DNA of 64,000 nucleotides, taken from Owenia fusiformis (taxonomy: Eukaryota > Annelida > Polychaeta > Sabellida > Oweniidae). Of the stretch, positions 1-10,869 are shown in pieces. Position 1 is the first letter of the stretch; the number at the start of each line of letters is the position of its first letter. Location: contig CAIIXF020000001.1 of assembly GCA_903813345.2 (NCBI GenBank), positions 42,687,366 to 42,751,365 on the forward strand, in the 5' to 3' direction. The position numbers and the translations under genes were made by a program. Under the pieces are notes generated by a model. That model did no database searches, was not told the origin of the DNA, and saw nothing but the letters and a program-made list of their open reading frames with translations.

Positions 1-101
1 GTAGGGAATATGCCTCTATCAATTAAAGCATCACATCGAAGTGTATGGAATTTAGTTTGTATCAAAATTGGACAATACACGATCCATGTGAAAAGTCGAA
101 C

Positions 102-206
102 CATATGATGCGACACTCTAACTATATGATTCGAAACTCGCATCATAATATGCGAAATACGCATCATTATATGCGAAACTCGCATGATCGTATGCGATTT
201 TCAATC
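102..206. repeat. 21-bp tandem repeat
   Basis: About five imperfect copies of a 21-base unit, built around ATGCGAAACTCGCATCAT, lie just left of the first transposable element. Each unit holds a short GCGA...TCGC dyad. The period is a multiple of three, so one frame stays open and reads as a repeating seven-residue pattern (MRNSHHx). Nothing else suggests that it is translated. Confidence 0.7.
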
Positions 207-234
207 TATGTTATAGCAACAGTTGATTGTCTTA

Positions 235-1568
235 CCCTACTATCACACCAAACAAGTTCTCATTACGTTCTCAAAAACGGGCTTCAACTGTGTAAGAACG
301 GACTGGACCTACTAAGAACCGTTTGGGATCTATTAACAAACTTCATCGAACGTACTCGAACGGGTAGGTCCTCTAGAACTTAGACAATGCTCAAAATGTT
401 CTCGTGGTCGTCACGTTCTACAATTAGAACGAGTGACAACGTACTAACGACGAGCTGGACGTACTACGAACGGAACCGTCGTACTTCAATCCTACTAGGG
501 ACGTTTTAACAACGAGTTGAATTGTCTGAGGACGTGTTGAGAACGAGGTAGAACTAATTGCAAACGGGTTTAAACTGATTGAGAACGTATTTAACACTGC
601 TTATGAACGAGTTAGCAAAAATATAGCTATCACACCAAACAAGTTGCCACTGCGTTCTTCAAAACTGTGCGCGAACGGAATGAACGTAGCTGCAACTTTC
701 TAAGGTCTATTTACGAACTTTATGATCGTTCTCAGACGGGAATGTGATTTTAGAATTTTGAATCGATATGGCGACCATAACGTTCTGCAATCAGGTCATG
801 TTGACCTTCTAGACTAAGGGACGCGTTCTACTACGTTGCACACCGACGTGGTGCGACCTGAACGAACTGCGAACGAGAAGGACGTATTGAAGACTGTTTA
901 AAGGGTTCCGATAAGCTTCCCGTATAAAAACAATATGGCGGCTCCTGGATCAGTCCATTTTTAAGAAATAAGGGGAGTTCTGTAAAATCCAGTTTATTGA
1001 AATTGTCTTTGAGATAAAGTAATCCGTTTATAATGATTTTGAAAACGTTATCCATAGAGTGATTGCGTTCAAAGAATACAACAGCCAATATAAATCCTTG
1101 TATTAGAACTGCTTTGTTTCGTTTGTAGGATATTTCATATGCCAAGCTGTGTGCTATTACGTTATGGGGAAATTTAGATGTCAATTTTTCCTTATTATAC
1201 ACAAATAGACGATCCTGAAACTTCACCCATAAATGTGGAATTGATTTGTCAAAATAAAAATCACCCTTTTATAAATGTGTGACGATTTATAATATACTTA
1301 TGCTATATAACAGTTAGAGGTGTTGACACAACGACCTCGAGCCTGTGAACCCTTGAGTATTATTCCGGGATCGGGCCTTTTATACTAAACGGTGAGCAAC
1401 ACCAGAAACGAGCGTTCGATTTGCTAAACGATATGCGTCACCCTTTAAGAACGAAGAAGCTAATTATTTCAGACATATTTCCCGACCACAGCCAGATTGA
1501 GCCCGTTTTACGACGTTTTCGTAGGACTGGCAAGAACGGGTAAGAACGAGTTTGGTGTGATAGGGGGG
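235..1568 (+). mobile_element. non-autonomous DNA element with piggyBac-like ends (copy 1)
   Basis: The left end reads CCCTACTATCACACC directly after TTA (232-234). The right end is the complementary GGTGTGATAGGGGGG directly before TTA (1569-1571). A CCC-starting terminus next to TTA(A) is characteristic of piggyBac-type elements, so that superfamily is my inference. The first ~670 bases are crowded with GAACG/CGTTC words and contain an internal repeat of the terminus near 629. The middle (about 905-1440) is unlike copy 2 and includes an open - strand frame at 831-1226 of unknown relationship. I see no transposase catalytic motif, so the element is probably non-autonomous. Confidence 0.6.
831..1226 (-). 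CDS. open frame inside the piggyBac-like element, unknown
   Basis: A 131-codon open frame whose first ~95 codons come from the element's unique centre and whose last ~30 run into its inverted-repeat arm. The product would be Lys/Phe/Leu-rich. I recognise no transposase, chromodomain or zinc-finger motif. It could be a remnant of a captured host or transposase exon, or chance. No splice or promoter evidence supports translation. Confidence 0.15.
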   Translation of the reverse strand: MKFQDRLFVYNKEKLTSKFPHNVIAHSLAYEISYKRNKAVLIQGFILAVVFFERNHSMDNVFKIIINGLLYLKDNFNKLDFTELPLFLKNGLIQEPPYCFYTGSLSEPFKQSSIRPSRSQFVQVAPRRCAT

Positions 1569-1754
1569 TTACATCCTGGTTTTCACAATACGGCGCCCTC
1601 CATAGAATTTCAAAAGTAACGCGAGATTTTGAACAAAATCGCGAACAAAATCTCTAGAAACCAATCTGTGCTACATCAAGTGTGCAAACTCGAACCGTCG
1701 GAACCGTGTATGAAATCACACGGATTGTGTATGTATTCTGCTAGACGCTATTTA
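1569..1754. other. spacer between two piggyBac-like elements
   Basis: About 186 bases separate the right end of copy 1 from the left end of copy 2, with TTA at both junctions. No gene is visible. It is the expected host DNA if two elements inserted close together. Confidence 0.5.
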
Positions 1755-2543
1755 CCCACCTATCACACCAGACCAGTCCTACGAAAACGTTGTAAAACGG
1801 GCTCAATCTGGCTGTGGTCGGGAAATATGTCTAAAATAATTAGCTACTTTGTTCATAAACAGTCTTCAATACGTTCATCTCATTCGCAGTTCGTTCAGGT
1901 CGCACCACGTCGGTGTGCAACGTCGTATAACGCGTCCCTTAGTCCAGAAGGTCATCATGACCTGATTACAGAACGGTATGTTCGCCATCGTATTTTGAAT
2001 CGATTCAAAGTTCTAATTCACATTCCCCGTCCGGGAAAGTCCATGAAGTTCGTAAACAGACCGTAGAACGTTGTAGCTACGTTCATTCCGTTCGCACACA
2101 GTTTAAAACCAGTTTTGAAGAACGCAGTGGCAACTTCTTAAGTGTAATAGCTATATTTTTGCTAACTCGTTCATAAGCAGTCTTCAATACGTTCTTAATC
2201 AGTTTAAACCCGTTTGCAATTAGTTCTACCTCGTTCTCAATACGTCCTCAGACAGTTCATCTCGTTGTAAAAACGTCCCTAGTAGGATTGAAATACGACG
2301 GTTCCGTTCGTATTACGTCCAGCTCGTCGTTAGTACGTTGTCACTCGTTCTAATTGTAGAACGTGACGACCACGAGAACATTTTGAGCATGTTCTATGTT
2401 CTAGAGGACCTACCCGTTCGAGTACGTTCAATGAAGTTTGTAAATAGACCCCAAACGGTTCTAAGTACGTCCAGTCCGTTCGTACACAGTTGAATCCCGT
2501 TTTCGAGAACGTAGTGAGAACTAGTTTGGGTGTGATAGTAGGG
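1755..2543 (-). mobile_element. non-autonomous DNA element with piggyBac-like ends (copy 2, inverted)
   Basis: It begins CCCACCTATCACACC after TTA (1752-1754) and ends GGTGTGATAGTAGGG before TTAA (2544-2547). Read on the - strand it aligns with copy 1: 1860-2543 is the reverse complement of about 235-900, and 1755-1860 of about 1445-1568. It lacks copy 1's central ~0.5 kb. It therefore looks like an internally deleted, oppositely oriented family member. Confidence 0.6.
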
Positions 2544-2547
2544 TTAA

Positions 2548-4117
2548 TATGTAAGAGATATCACATTAGTATAAGATGTCCAATTTTGATACAATTTTAG
2601 CACCATAGAAGTGTAGTAGAAACTAGCCCGTGAAAATTCGAACAAACGAAGGTGGTAAGTAAGAGACGTAATCATGTCTAAAGCTCTGGGGATTTCCCTC
2701 CTCTTCTCTGTCCGCATCCAATGATTTTAAAGCAACAAGATAGATGCGAGATTCGAGCCAGGAAGCATCAATATTCATGTGTAAGCTTCCAGAGAAATGT
2801 TAGTCGTTAGGGCACGTCATCAATCACAATTTTTCAATTGTTTGACGGAGATCTTAAGACTTGGATCAATGATATAATACATAATTCTAATGATGCGCTT
2901 ACTTTGCTGTTTCATTGTTTTCCGAGATATTCATACCTTTTTGTACGAAGTCTTAGGACTAAAAAGGATGTTTTAATGGGCACTTCACTGCCGTGGTAAC
3001 AGAAACCTTTTAGCAATGTCTCGGAGGCTACAATGGAAAATTGAGATGATAAATGGGAGACTTACATCTTGGACGTTTAAGTGGACAGATCGAATCTTTC
3101 CAATTTGCGAGTTAGAAAATTAGCAAATACAATGATCCAAGAATATATTTACACAATACATTCGAAAGAATCACCCAGTCTCGTTTCATCAAACAAACAC
3201 GGTAAATCAAGACAAATATTTTGATATCGACAGAGCTATTTGGTCTCTCAATTTAGTCAAGTCCGAATTATTTTTTCATTTGTCTAACGCTAATTAAGAA
3301 AGGGATAACACGATTTGAGCAACGACATTATTGAGTAAATCCATCTCCCAATGGGCTTGGAATCAAGTCAAGAATTATAGTCATTATACCATTCTTTATA
3401 GCCTTAACAACACACAGTGCATAGCATATCAGACCTACTTTATCATAGACAATTGATTTCCACTCTTTCCTAACCGAAAGTGAGTTCGAATCGCTGATTT
3501 TTGTGTACTTAAGATCAATAATTCTCAAATCGGCAAGGTGTTTTTATTAATTAATGTATATTGTATTGATTATCACATCATAAGCCACTTTCTGTATAGC
3601 GGCAATGGAGGACAGAAATATCCAAGAAGTAACTTAAAGAAGAAAATGGAAATATATCATATACCGATACAGATTCAATCAGCTACTCTAATCCTATAAT
3701 TCCTATATCATCAATAAAATCTTCTCCGTTAATAGCCTCGAGTGGTCAGAAAACTATTATAAAACATGAATGGATATAGATATTAAGGCGAGTGATATAT
3801 TGGTTTGTCTTCATGCTCATTAATATGCTCAATCCTCGCTTCTCGTGCATCTTTTAGCAAGGCAAGGTTCTCAGGGTTTGTCAAATCCGATGGCTTGTTC
3901 TGGGTTATGAACATGTTCATATGATTGTTTGATATTGTTATCGTAATCGCGTTTTTCCTGGTGTTTCCACTCTAGATCCTCGTCTAGTTCCCGATTCATT
4001 ATTATGCATATGTGCTAAGCTTTGTTTTACTTCAAAACAAAGTGTGTAGACAATGGAAGAGATAAATTATATGCTTGTCAATTTTGTATTCTAAGAGGTT
4101 TTATTTTATATCTCCAG
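2548..4117. other. intergenic / 5' flank of the GPCR gene
   Basis: AT-rich DNA with no coding region that I can support. A non-coding first exon of the GPCR must lie here or further left, because the GPCR exon starts at a splice acceptor. The open frame at 3328-3528 (-) has no recognisable domain. Confidence 0.5.
4105..4117 (+). promoter_or_regulatory. splice acceptor before the GPCR coding exon
   Basis: A pyrimidine-rich tract ending TCTCCAG lies eight bases before the ATG at 4126. It implies at least one upstream 5'-UTR exon and decides the start choice. Confidence 0.6.
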
Positions 4118-4125
4118 GTTTCAAC

Positions 4126-5418
4126 ATGGATGAGGGCGAAAAGTTTGATGTAAGCAAGCCTATAGGAATGGAGCTTATGGATAATGCGACCAATATCAAC
4201 ACTTCATCTGGAGGCTCATCTGCAACGCGTGCAGAGTCCGAGGATCAACCTTCCCAGATTGAGATTCACGCCATCATGGCAATGCTGGTGTTTTTCAGTA
4301 TCATTGGTGTTACTGGAAACTCATTGGTCGTCTATGTCTACTCCAGAAAGAGGGATAAACTTACATCTACTATATTCATATTGACACTGGCGATAACTGA
4401 TTTGATGGTCAGCCTTGTAACAATTCCATATACAATTGTCATGGAGTACTTAAGATTTGAAATTGGCGATTTCGATTTTCTCTGCAAACTGTATCATTTT
4501 TTGATAACATGTACAGTACCATTTGCTGCGCTGATCATGGTTGCGATTGCGATCGACCGCTACTTTTGTATTTGTCATCCATTCTTACATGCCATGACTG
4601 CGTTCAGGGCAAAGGTGATCATAATCTGTTTTGCCACACTGGCATGTACCCTCGGTACGTTTACATCGCTGTTTTATGGAGTTTACGAGAAAAAAATCGT
4701 CAACTCAACCATGGTATCGTATGTAAATAGTTCGCAATTGGAAGGCGAATCAACCAGAAACATCTCATCAGCAACATATACTGTTCTTAATAATGCTTTA
4801 TTGACTACCGAAAGTAGCATTAAACAAACGGAAAACATAACATATACGGGGGTTTGTGCGCCCAGTTTTATATTGCTCGACGACTCAGCAAGAAGGGTCT
4901 ACCAGAAGATCAGTGCATCAATATTTCTCATAAGTTTCATCATGGTGGTAGTTTTATATGTAATGATCTACCATTCTGTTCTTGCGAGACGAAGTAAACG
5001 GCTGAAACAGCGTGGAGAGGAGGGTAAATCGATGAATCTCCATGTACCCGATGCTAACTCTGAAGAGACGCAGCTCACCTCTACAAATGGACACCATCTT
5101 CATGCTACAACAAACGGCTCCACGTGTAAGAAAAAGCAATCAAAGGCCGAAAAGATACGTCTAAGAAGAAAGTCAACACTTAAAGACAAGGCAGTTATTG
5201 CCAATCTAAAGACAGCAATAATGTTATTCGTCGTCACCCTTGTATTTATTGTGTTCTTTCTTCCCGCGTGGCTCATCGCGCTGCATATCATCCCATTCAA
5301 TATAATCGTTTTCTACATGTACTTTGCCTACAATGTGGCCAACCCTATTATCTATTCATTTATGAATGTCAACTTCAGAGACGACCTTAAGCTCATATTT
5401 AACTGCAAGAAACGTTGA
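4126..5418 (+). CDS. class A (rhodopsin-like) G protein-coupled receptor
   Basis: A 430-residue seven-helix receptor at the plasma membrane, expected to signal through heterotrimeric G proteins. Landmarks: helix 1 with GN at 64-65; helix 2 LAITD, Asp92 (2.50); Cys120 at the top of helix 3; DRY at 144-146; long second extracellular loop (~187-255) with Cys244 and several N-glycosylation sites (NST, NSS, NIS, NIT); long basic third intracellular loop (~286-356); helix 6 FFLP in place of the usual CWxP; helix 7 NPIIY (406-410); very short tail. The N-terminus has further NxS/T sites and no signal peptide. I chose the ATG at 4126 because a good acceptor (polypyrimidine then AG at 4116-4117) separates it from the upstream in-frame ATG at 4075, which is probably intronic. 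The ligand is unknown. It resembles the peptide/amine-like orphan receptors expanded in lophotrochozoans. Confidence 0.9.
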   Translation: MDEGEKFDVSKPIGMELMDNATNINTSSGGSSATRAESEDQPSQIEIHAIMAMLVFFSIIGVTGNSLVVYVYSRKRDKLTSTIFILTLAITDLMVSLVTIPYTIVMEYLRFEIGDFDFLCKLYHFLITCTVPFAALIMVAIAIDRYFCICHPFLHAMTAFRAKVIIICFATLACTLGTFTSLFYGVYEKKIVNSTMVSYVNSSQLEGESTRNISSATYTVLNNALLTTESSIKQTENITYTGVCAPSFILLDDSARRVYQKISASIFLISFIMVVVLYVMIYHSVLARRSKRLKQRGEEGKSMNLHVPDANSEETQLTSTNGHHLHATTNGSTCKKKQSKAEKIRLRRKSTLKDKAVIANLKTAIMLFVVTLVFIVFFLPAWLIALHIIPFNIIVFYMYFAYNVANPIIYSFMNVNFRDDLKLIFNCKKR

Positions 5419-6303
5419 CTCAATATCGGGTGACCCATTGGGAATAGGAATGACAGATGAGTTAAAACTACAAACAACGATGATACGATAGGAAACAATA
5501 ACGTATATGGCTTCAAATTATTATTGGTGAATATGATTCTATAACATAAGATGTGATGCAGACAACTTCGGCAAAACATAACTCAGAAGACATCTAACGA
5601 CAATCTAGGAAGTGTGAAGATTTGATAATCATATAATAATGAGGCTTACGGTCGGAGAGTCGGTAAGATGAAAATTCACTCTAAAGTGTACAAAAATACA
5701 GGGTACATCAACCATGCAGTAGGTACATGAGTTCCCGTCATGGCACGTTTCTCTTCAGGAATCCGTCGAGAAGAAGTGGAAATAGTCTTAAGTAGGAACA
5801 TGAATTCCCTTCATGGCACGTGTCTCTTCAGGCATCCGTTGAGAAGTGGAAATAGTCTTATTAAATTATTTCATTTCAGGTAAAAGATGCCTTCAAACGT
5901 GAAACTACAGAAAGTCTGTACTTTTAAGAACGATATGTAAAAATCAGCGTGACTGAAATCCTAAATGAAGTCTGTTCACTGACTCTACCTAGCATCGATA
6001 CAAACTTAACCATATAAATACAGCAATATATCGACTAGTAAATATGAATAACATATAGCATCATTTGAAAGTGAACAGCTAGGGAATTAATGCAACTTCT
6101 TAGTTTGGCCAAAGTGTTGTCATAAATACAAATGGCTGATATATGAAAAAGGCAGATAGAGGAAGCTAATGTGTACAATGATCTATCAACGGAGTTGAAT
6201 AAGTATCGAGCTCAACAGACCGATGTCGTTATACTTGATGGCATAGCTGCCTCAGGACGTCATTAACTTATAACGTACAATAATAGTGGTTGATGTAATA
6301 TCT
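5419..6303. other. 3' flank of the GPCR gene
   Basis: Presumed 3' UTR and intergenic DNA. No further gene is visible. It contains the tandem duplication at 5718-5860. Confidence 0.5.
5718..5860. repeat. two-copy tandem duplication (~70 bp)
   Basis: Two adjacent copies (5718-5790 and 5791-5860) each begin AGTAGG, contain TCATGGCACGT and end GTGGAAATAGTCTTA. They differ at a handful of positions plus one 3-base indel. Confidence 0.85.
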
Positions 6304-7999
6304 ATATCAGTGTTACCACGGGGGATAAGCAAAACGAGGGCGAAGCCACGGACTGCGACTCGCGTAACTTTACACCGCAGCCCAGCGCCAAAATGGAGGG
6401 ACATCCGGCAGTGCCTTCTGCTTCTTCCGACAAAATAGAGAAATCAAGGTATTTTAAATGCTATCGTAGTGTCTAATCGGTGATCAAAATATTACTCTGT
6501 ATCTACTGTTGGTCTGTAGATAAGAAAATAAGCAGTTGTCCAGATCAAGCTAAAACAGTAGCAAAGTTCTGATTTTACCTGTAAAATATGTGCATATTAT
6601 TTAATTTACTATACATTTGAAAGGAGTTTTAACACGTTTCTGATATCTAAAGGTTAGTTGAGGCTCCGAGTATAATTCGTGAAAATGATTTGATAATAGA
6701 ATGTGTTCATGAGGAGAAAATTAGATTTAAACTGCGCATTCATAGTGGACGCAGTCCAGTAAACAAAGCTATTTCAACAACGCAACACAGCCTCCATTGA
6801 TATTCTAAGGAACGCAGTCCAGCCGCGAACACGAAATAAATAAGATAGTGTAAACTATATTCCTACGCTATTATTGTTTCAGGAAAAGAAAGTCAGCATC
6901 CAGATTATCATTCAAAGTTACGTTGATTAACATATATCTATTACCTGAATCAATGTCCCAAATTGCTATATTGTATCGTCTAAGAGTAAGACCTAGAAAT
7001 ATGGCAATTCAATAGCGTATTTGGCAGAACAGTCGAGCGCAAGATGACAACGTAATATGTTTATTACAAACCAATTTGTGGATAGGGTTAAATATATAGA
7101 TAATTGGATAGTGGTGAGACTTTTTATAAGAAGTAGAAATGCGAAACAATTAACTTTTTGATGATGCAATAAAAGCTGTTGGGGAAGGGTACATTAACTA
7201 GTATTTAAGATATCAGGAAAATATCAAATAATTGGAGAGTTGGTGAGTTAATGTAATTTTGGATGCTCTTTCCAACAGTCCATCAATATTGCTAGCTACC
7301 ATAAATTCATGATTTCAGCTGTATTTGACAGCTTGTATATATTTGCAGAATGGATTGAGACACGATGTAGGTCTATTAGAATAGCCCTTTATATTCAATT
7401 TTGTCCAAAGTTGCTCCATTTCGGCCACACCTGTACACACATTGTGCTATCTACCTTTGGCTGTGATTGCGTTCAGCTTCAGATATAAGCAACACTGATT
7501 CGCGGACTGCGTTGGGCAGATGGATGGACTGCGACTATTATAAATTCCAATTTTCTATGTAATTGTACGTTTTCCGCTTACCAAATATCACACGAAGATG
7601 TAATTGTAACAACAGAACATGAATAATTATATTAATTCGATGTCATTTCTGATTCCTTTGTTTAAATCGGTACATTAGGGACAAATATTGACAAAATTAC
7701 ATTTTTTGTGGCAGATTTCGAATTCATTCGTGTTCATGCTAAACTATTGGACAGCCGAGCACCAAGAATGCCATTGCAGGTGGAGTATGAATATGTTGAT
7801 CACCGACTGGAACATACTAGCTATTCTGTAGAATATCCAAACCAATAATCTACCCCAAATCCTAACATGCCTTCCAAATTAAGTTTGGACTTACCGCCAT
7901 TGTTCAGCTATAATGCGTTGTAACCTCGTTTTGAATTACGCGAGTCGCAGTCCGTGGCTTCGCCCTCGTTTTGCTTATCCCCCGTGGTTACACTGATAC
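6304..7999. mobile_element. DNA element with ~57-bp terminal inverted repeats
   Basis: Both ends carry, in opposite orientation, ATCAGTGT(T/A)ACCACGG followed by GGATAAGCAAAACGAGG and GACTGCGACTCGCGTAA. The arms (about 6304-6367 and 7935-7999) are nearly identical over almost 60 bases, and their GC content contrasts with the AT-rich interior. The words GACTGCG / CGCAGTCC recur inside (near 6755, 6810, 7508, 7535), like degenerate subterminal motifs. No transposase frame is visible, so it is non-autonomous. The superfamily is not identified. Confidence 0.75.
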
Positions 8000-8123
8000 C
8001 CATATTCTCATGTTTAAGGTCCCATGAACGGTTTAACATTACACAATACTTTACGTTACTTCATTAGCATGTCTGTATGCCGAATGCTGGTCAATCGCTT
8101 ATCAACATCATTTTAGCTACCAC

Positions 8124-8606
8124 CCCGGGCTAGGGGACAGAGGGGCAAGACGGACACCCTAAGAGCTTTACAGCTTGTAAAGATATTTTGCTAGGATTTC
8201 TGTCCGCTGAACCCATGTTTATCGAAACAAGGAACATTGGTTCTCTGAGATACAGTGGTATTGATTTTGAAATGAATTTTTGAATTTCTATTTATAAGCC
8301 TCTCACTTTTGAGAAAAATGATTTTGTGTGGTCATGGGGCAAGAAGGGACCCCCGTGAAGCAAAAAGGGTCGTTCTATCAGAAACCGTCTTTGAATTTTA
8401 CCAAAGTCTAATAGAAGTGGGGCAAGAAGGGTCACTTTTTGGGGGAAGTGCCGCCGATTGAATCTGGCGCCTAAATGAAACAAAATAAACGGCGAATGAG
8501 GTCAGTGCCATGATAATCCCATGTCAGAATATAATATCAGACTATATATACTTGGTGGTCCGTCATGCCCCAGGAATCCTTCTTACCCCGCTGTCCCCTA
8601 CCCCAT
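8124..8606. mobile_element. short DNA element with ~30-bp terminal inverted repeats
   Basis: The left end contains GGCTAGGGGACAGAGGGGCA. The right end is the inverse complement of a close variant (GGGTAGGGGACAGCGGGGTA). The same GGGGCAAGAAGGG word recurs internally near 8336 and 8418. The open - strand frame at 8292-8483 is translated repeat and is not called as a gene. Confidence 0.6.
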
Positions 8607-10290
8607 TTGCGACAGAAGTGAACGAAAATCAACCTGGATGTAATCATGAATCGTAATTACTATACATCATAAACTTTCAAGTGAAAGAATCAATCATATC
8701 AACAATTTTAGTTATAACTTATTACATTCAACAAATAGATTGTATTGCCACTACTTGTTAAGATGATTCAATTCTAGCTCTTTTACCTACATCTGGTATA
8801 AGATAAAATGTTATTTTAAAGGCTTCGTTACTGAATAAGATGCACTTAGGTTTTCGTCAAATGATTATCTCGTAGCAACAGAGGTTTAAGTGGAAATGCA
8901 TAGCCCAGTTTCCAGGAAGTCTTTTAAAATGGTAATTCCCTTAAGATCGTACACACATTTGGTTTGCTATTGAGGATAGACGCATCCATATAAAAGGCAC
9001 TGTTATGAGAATCACACTTAACCGATATTAGGATTGATGTAACAGGTGGCAGTAAAGGAAAAATAAATAATACAAGAGTAGGTTTAACCAATTACAAGAA
9101 CGGTCTGTAATTGAAGTATACAAATTTCATTTTACTAATCAATAGTTATTTTTAAATGTCTGGATTTTACTTAACCAAGGATATCAACTTTCATAAAGAA
9201 ATGTACACTGGACCAAGTTGATGATATAAGATCTGGGCATTAGCCTATATCGTGTAAATATTGTAATGTATAACCATCCGACATATAATATATTTGTCTG
9301 CACGCATCATGTACATATTGACTGCTTATAACAATAGGTAATGTATCTGCGAATGGCAGTCCATATACATGTACTTATTGTAAATGAAATGTGTATATCT
9401 GAATTGCACAAAATACACTTAACAAACTGGTATGGTATGATACTGCTATAAATTATATAACCATGACAACACGAAATCGAAAAAATAAACATGTTTCACA
9501 CTTACAATAACCGATGAAGCAATTAAGGAGAATGCACGTTTCACTAAATAGATATATTTGTATCAGACAAATATAACAATATAGTTAATTACTAAAATAT
9601 TTTCTTTGATGTATTGTGCTTGAGTAAAACTAGCATATTAACAGTCTTATTGTATAGATACAGATACAAAGATCCAAATCCAAATCCAACGATACAGGTG
9701 AATGATGGGATTATATTTAATACGAAAGAAATGATATATCCAATACATATAGACTGTCGTTCAACTGTGTACTTAATTGGAAACAATGTGTATACAAATA
9801 GAATGATTGACGGACATGCCGATAAGGATAAAAAACATGTGTTCAGTTCCTCGAGATGCCGTGAACTGCATCTTCATTCGCACTCTCGGTCTTCTCTGTG
9901 ACCGAAAGGGACCGAGTGAACGATGGTGAACTATTCATTGCATATTTGAAATGTGGTACAAGTTCCTGTCAAGTTACAAACCTGTTTTTAATGAAATCAT
10001 ATTTTATTGAACACTAAATGTGCATGTTAAATTTAAAATCACCTTATACGTACATGATACGCTTACAAAAATTATACGATTGAATTAAATTAATAGAAAG
10101 AGGAAGTATTGCAAGGGGTGGGAACGCGCAGAGTGTTTTCGTTGAGTACAACAGGAAAGTACAAAAACTGGGTAGTTTTACTTCGTTGTCTGTGAACGTT
10201 TTTAATACCGCCATACCTACCAAATGCTCATTACGCTCTCAGTACATCGAGGTAACGTTCAATTGTTACATATTGGCACCCAAAACTTTA
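8607..10290. other. no gene recognised
   Basis: AT-rich DNA. Open frames near 9307-9901 overlap each other on both strands and show no domain, splice or codon signal. A weak GC-richer imperfect dyad (CACTCTCGGTC...GACCGAGTG) lies near 9880-9918. Confidence 0.4.
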
Positions 10291-10370
10291 GTTTTTCAAT
10301 AATGTGGGGTTAACTACGGAATGTACAAAATAACAATATTTCTTTGGTTAACCCCACATTCTAGAAAAAC
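10291..10370. repeat. 80-bp hairpin with AATGTGGGGTTAAC arms
   Basis: Arms at 10291-10314 and 10347-10370 are inverse complements over about 24 bases (core AATGTGGGGTTAAC) around a 32-base AT-rich loop. It may be a tiny MITE or a fold-back remnant. Related GTGGGGT words recur to about 10630. Confidence 0.65.
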
Positions 10371-10784
10371 AAGATGGATGGCTGTCAATTTACATCGATT
10401 GAATATTTCCCCGATGTGACTGGAACGTGATTAGGGTGTTGTCAGATAAAGGATACAGTACAACCGGTCTACAGACTACCAAATAAAACTACACCTACCT
10501 GCTTCACGAACGGAAATACGCGTTTCCTCCCCTTGAATTAATTAGAGTCTAAATCAAAAACTATTGATCCATAGGTGGGGTATGGAGATTAGTTGTAAGA
10601 ATGAGTGGGGTTGTCACATATGTGGGGTATGTGCACCTCAACTTAACCTAGCTTTAATGAAAATACGGCTAAGTATGATAAAGATAGTTATGATTTTAAG
10701 CCCAATGCCAGATTTGTGAGGTATCGCGTGGTTCCGCCATTGAAGCGCCACACAACTGACAGGTCAGCTATGCTTGTACCGCAG

Positions 10785-10869
10785 AAGACATAGAATGATC
10801 ATCGATATAATACCTCACTATTATTACGTAAACGGAACCGGGTATTATATTGATGATTCTATGTCGTCT
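10785..10869. repeat. 85-bp hairpin / short MITE-like inverted repeat
   Basis: Arms at 10785-10814 and 10841-10869 are complementary over ~29 bases (AAGACATAGAATGATCATCG against its inverse, with few mismatches) and enclose a ~26-base loop. No coding capacity. Confidence 0.7.

Noticed and set aside
4075-4125. Upstream in-frame ATG extending the GPCR by 17 residues
   Set aside because: A strong splice acceptor (AG at 4116-4117) lies between the two ATGs, so the extension is probably intronic.
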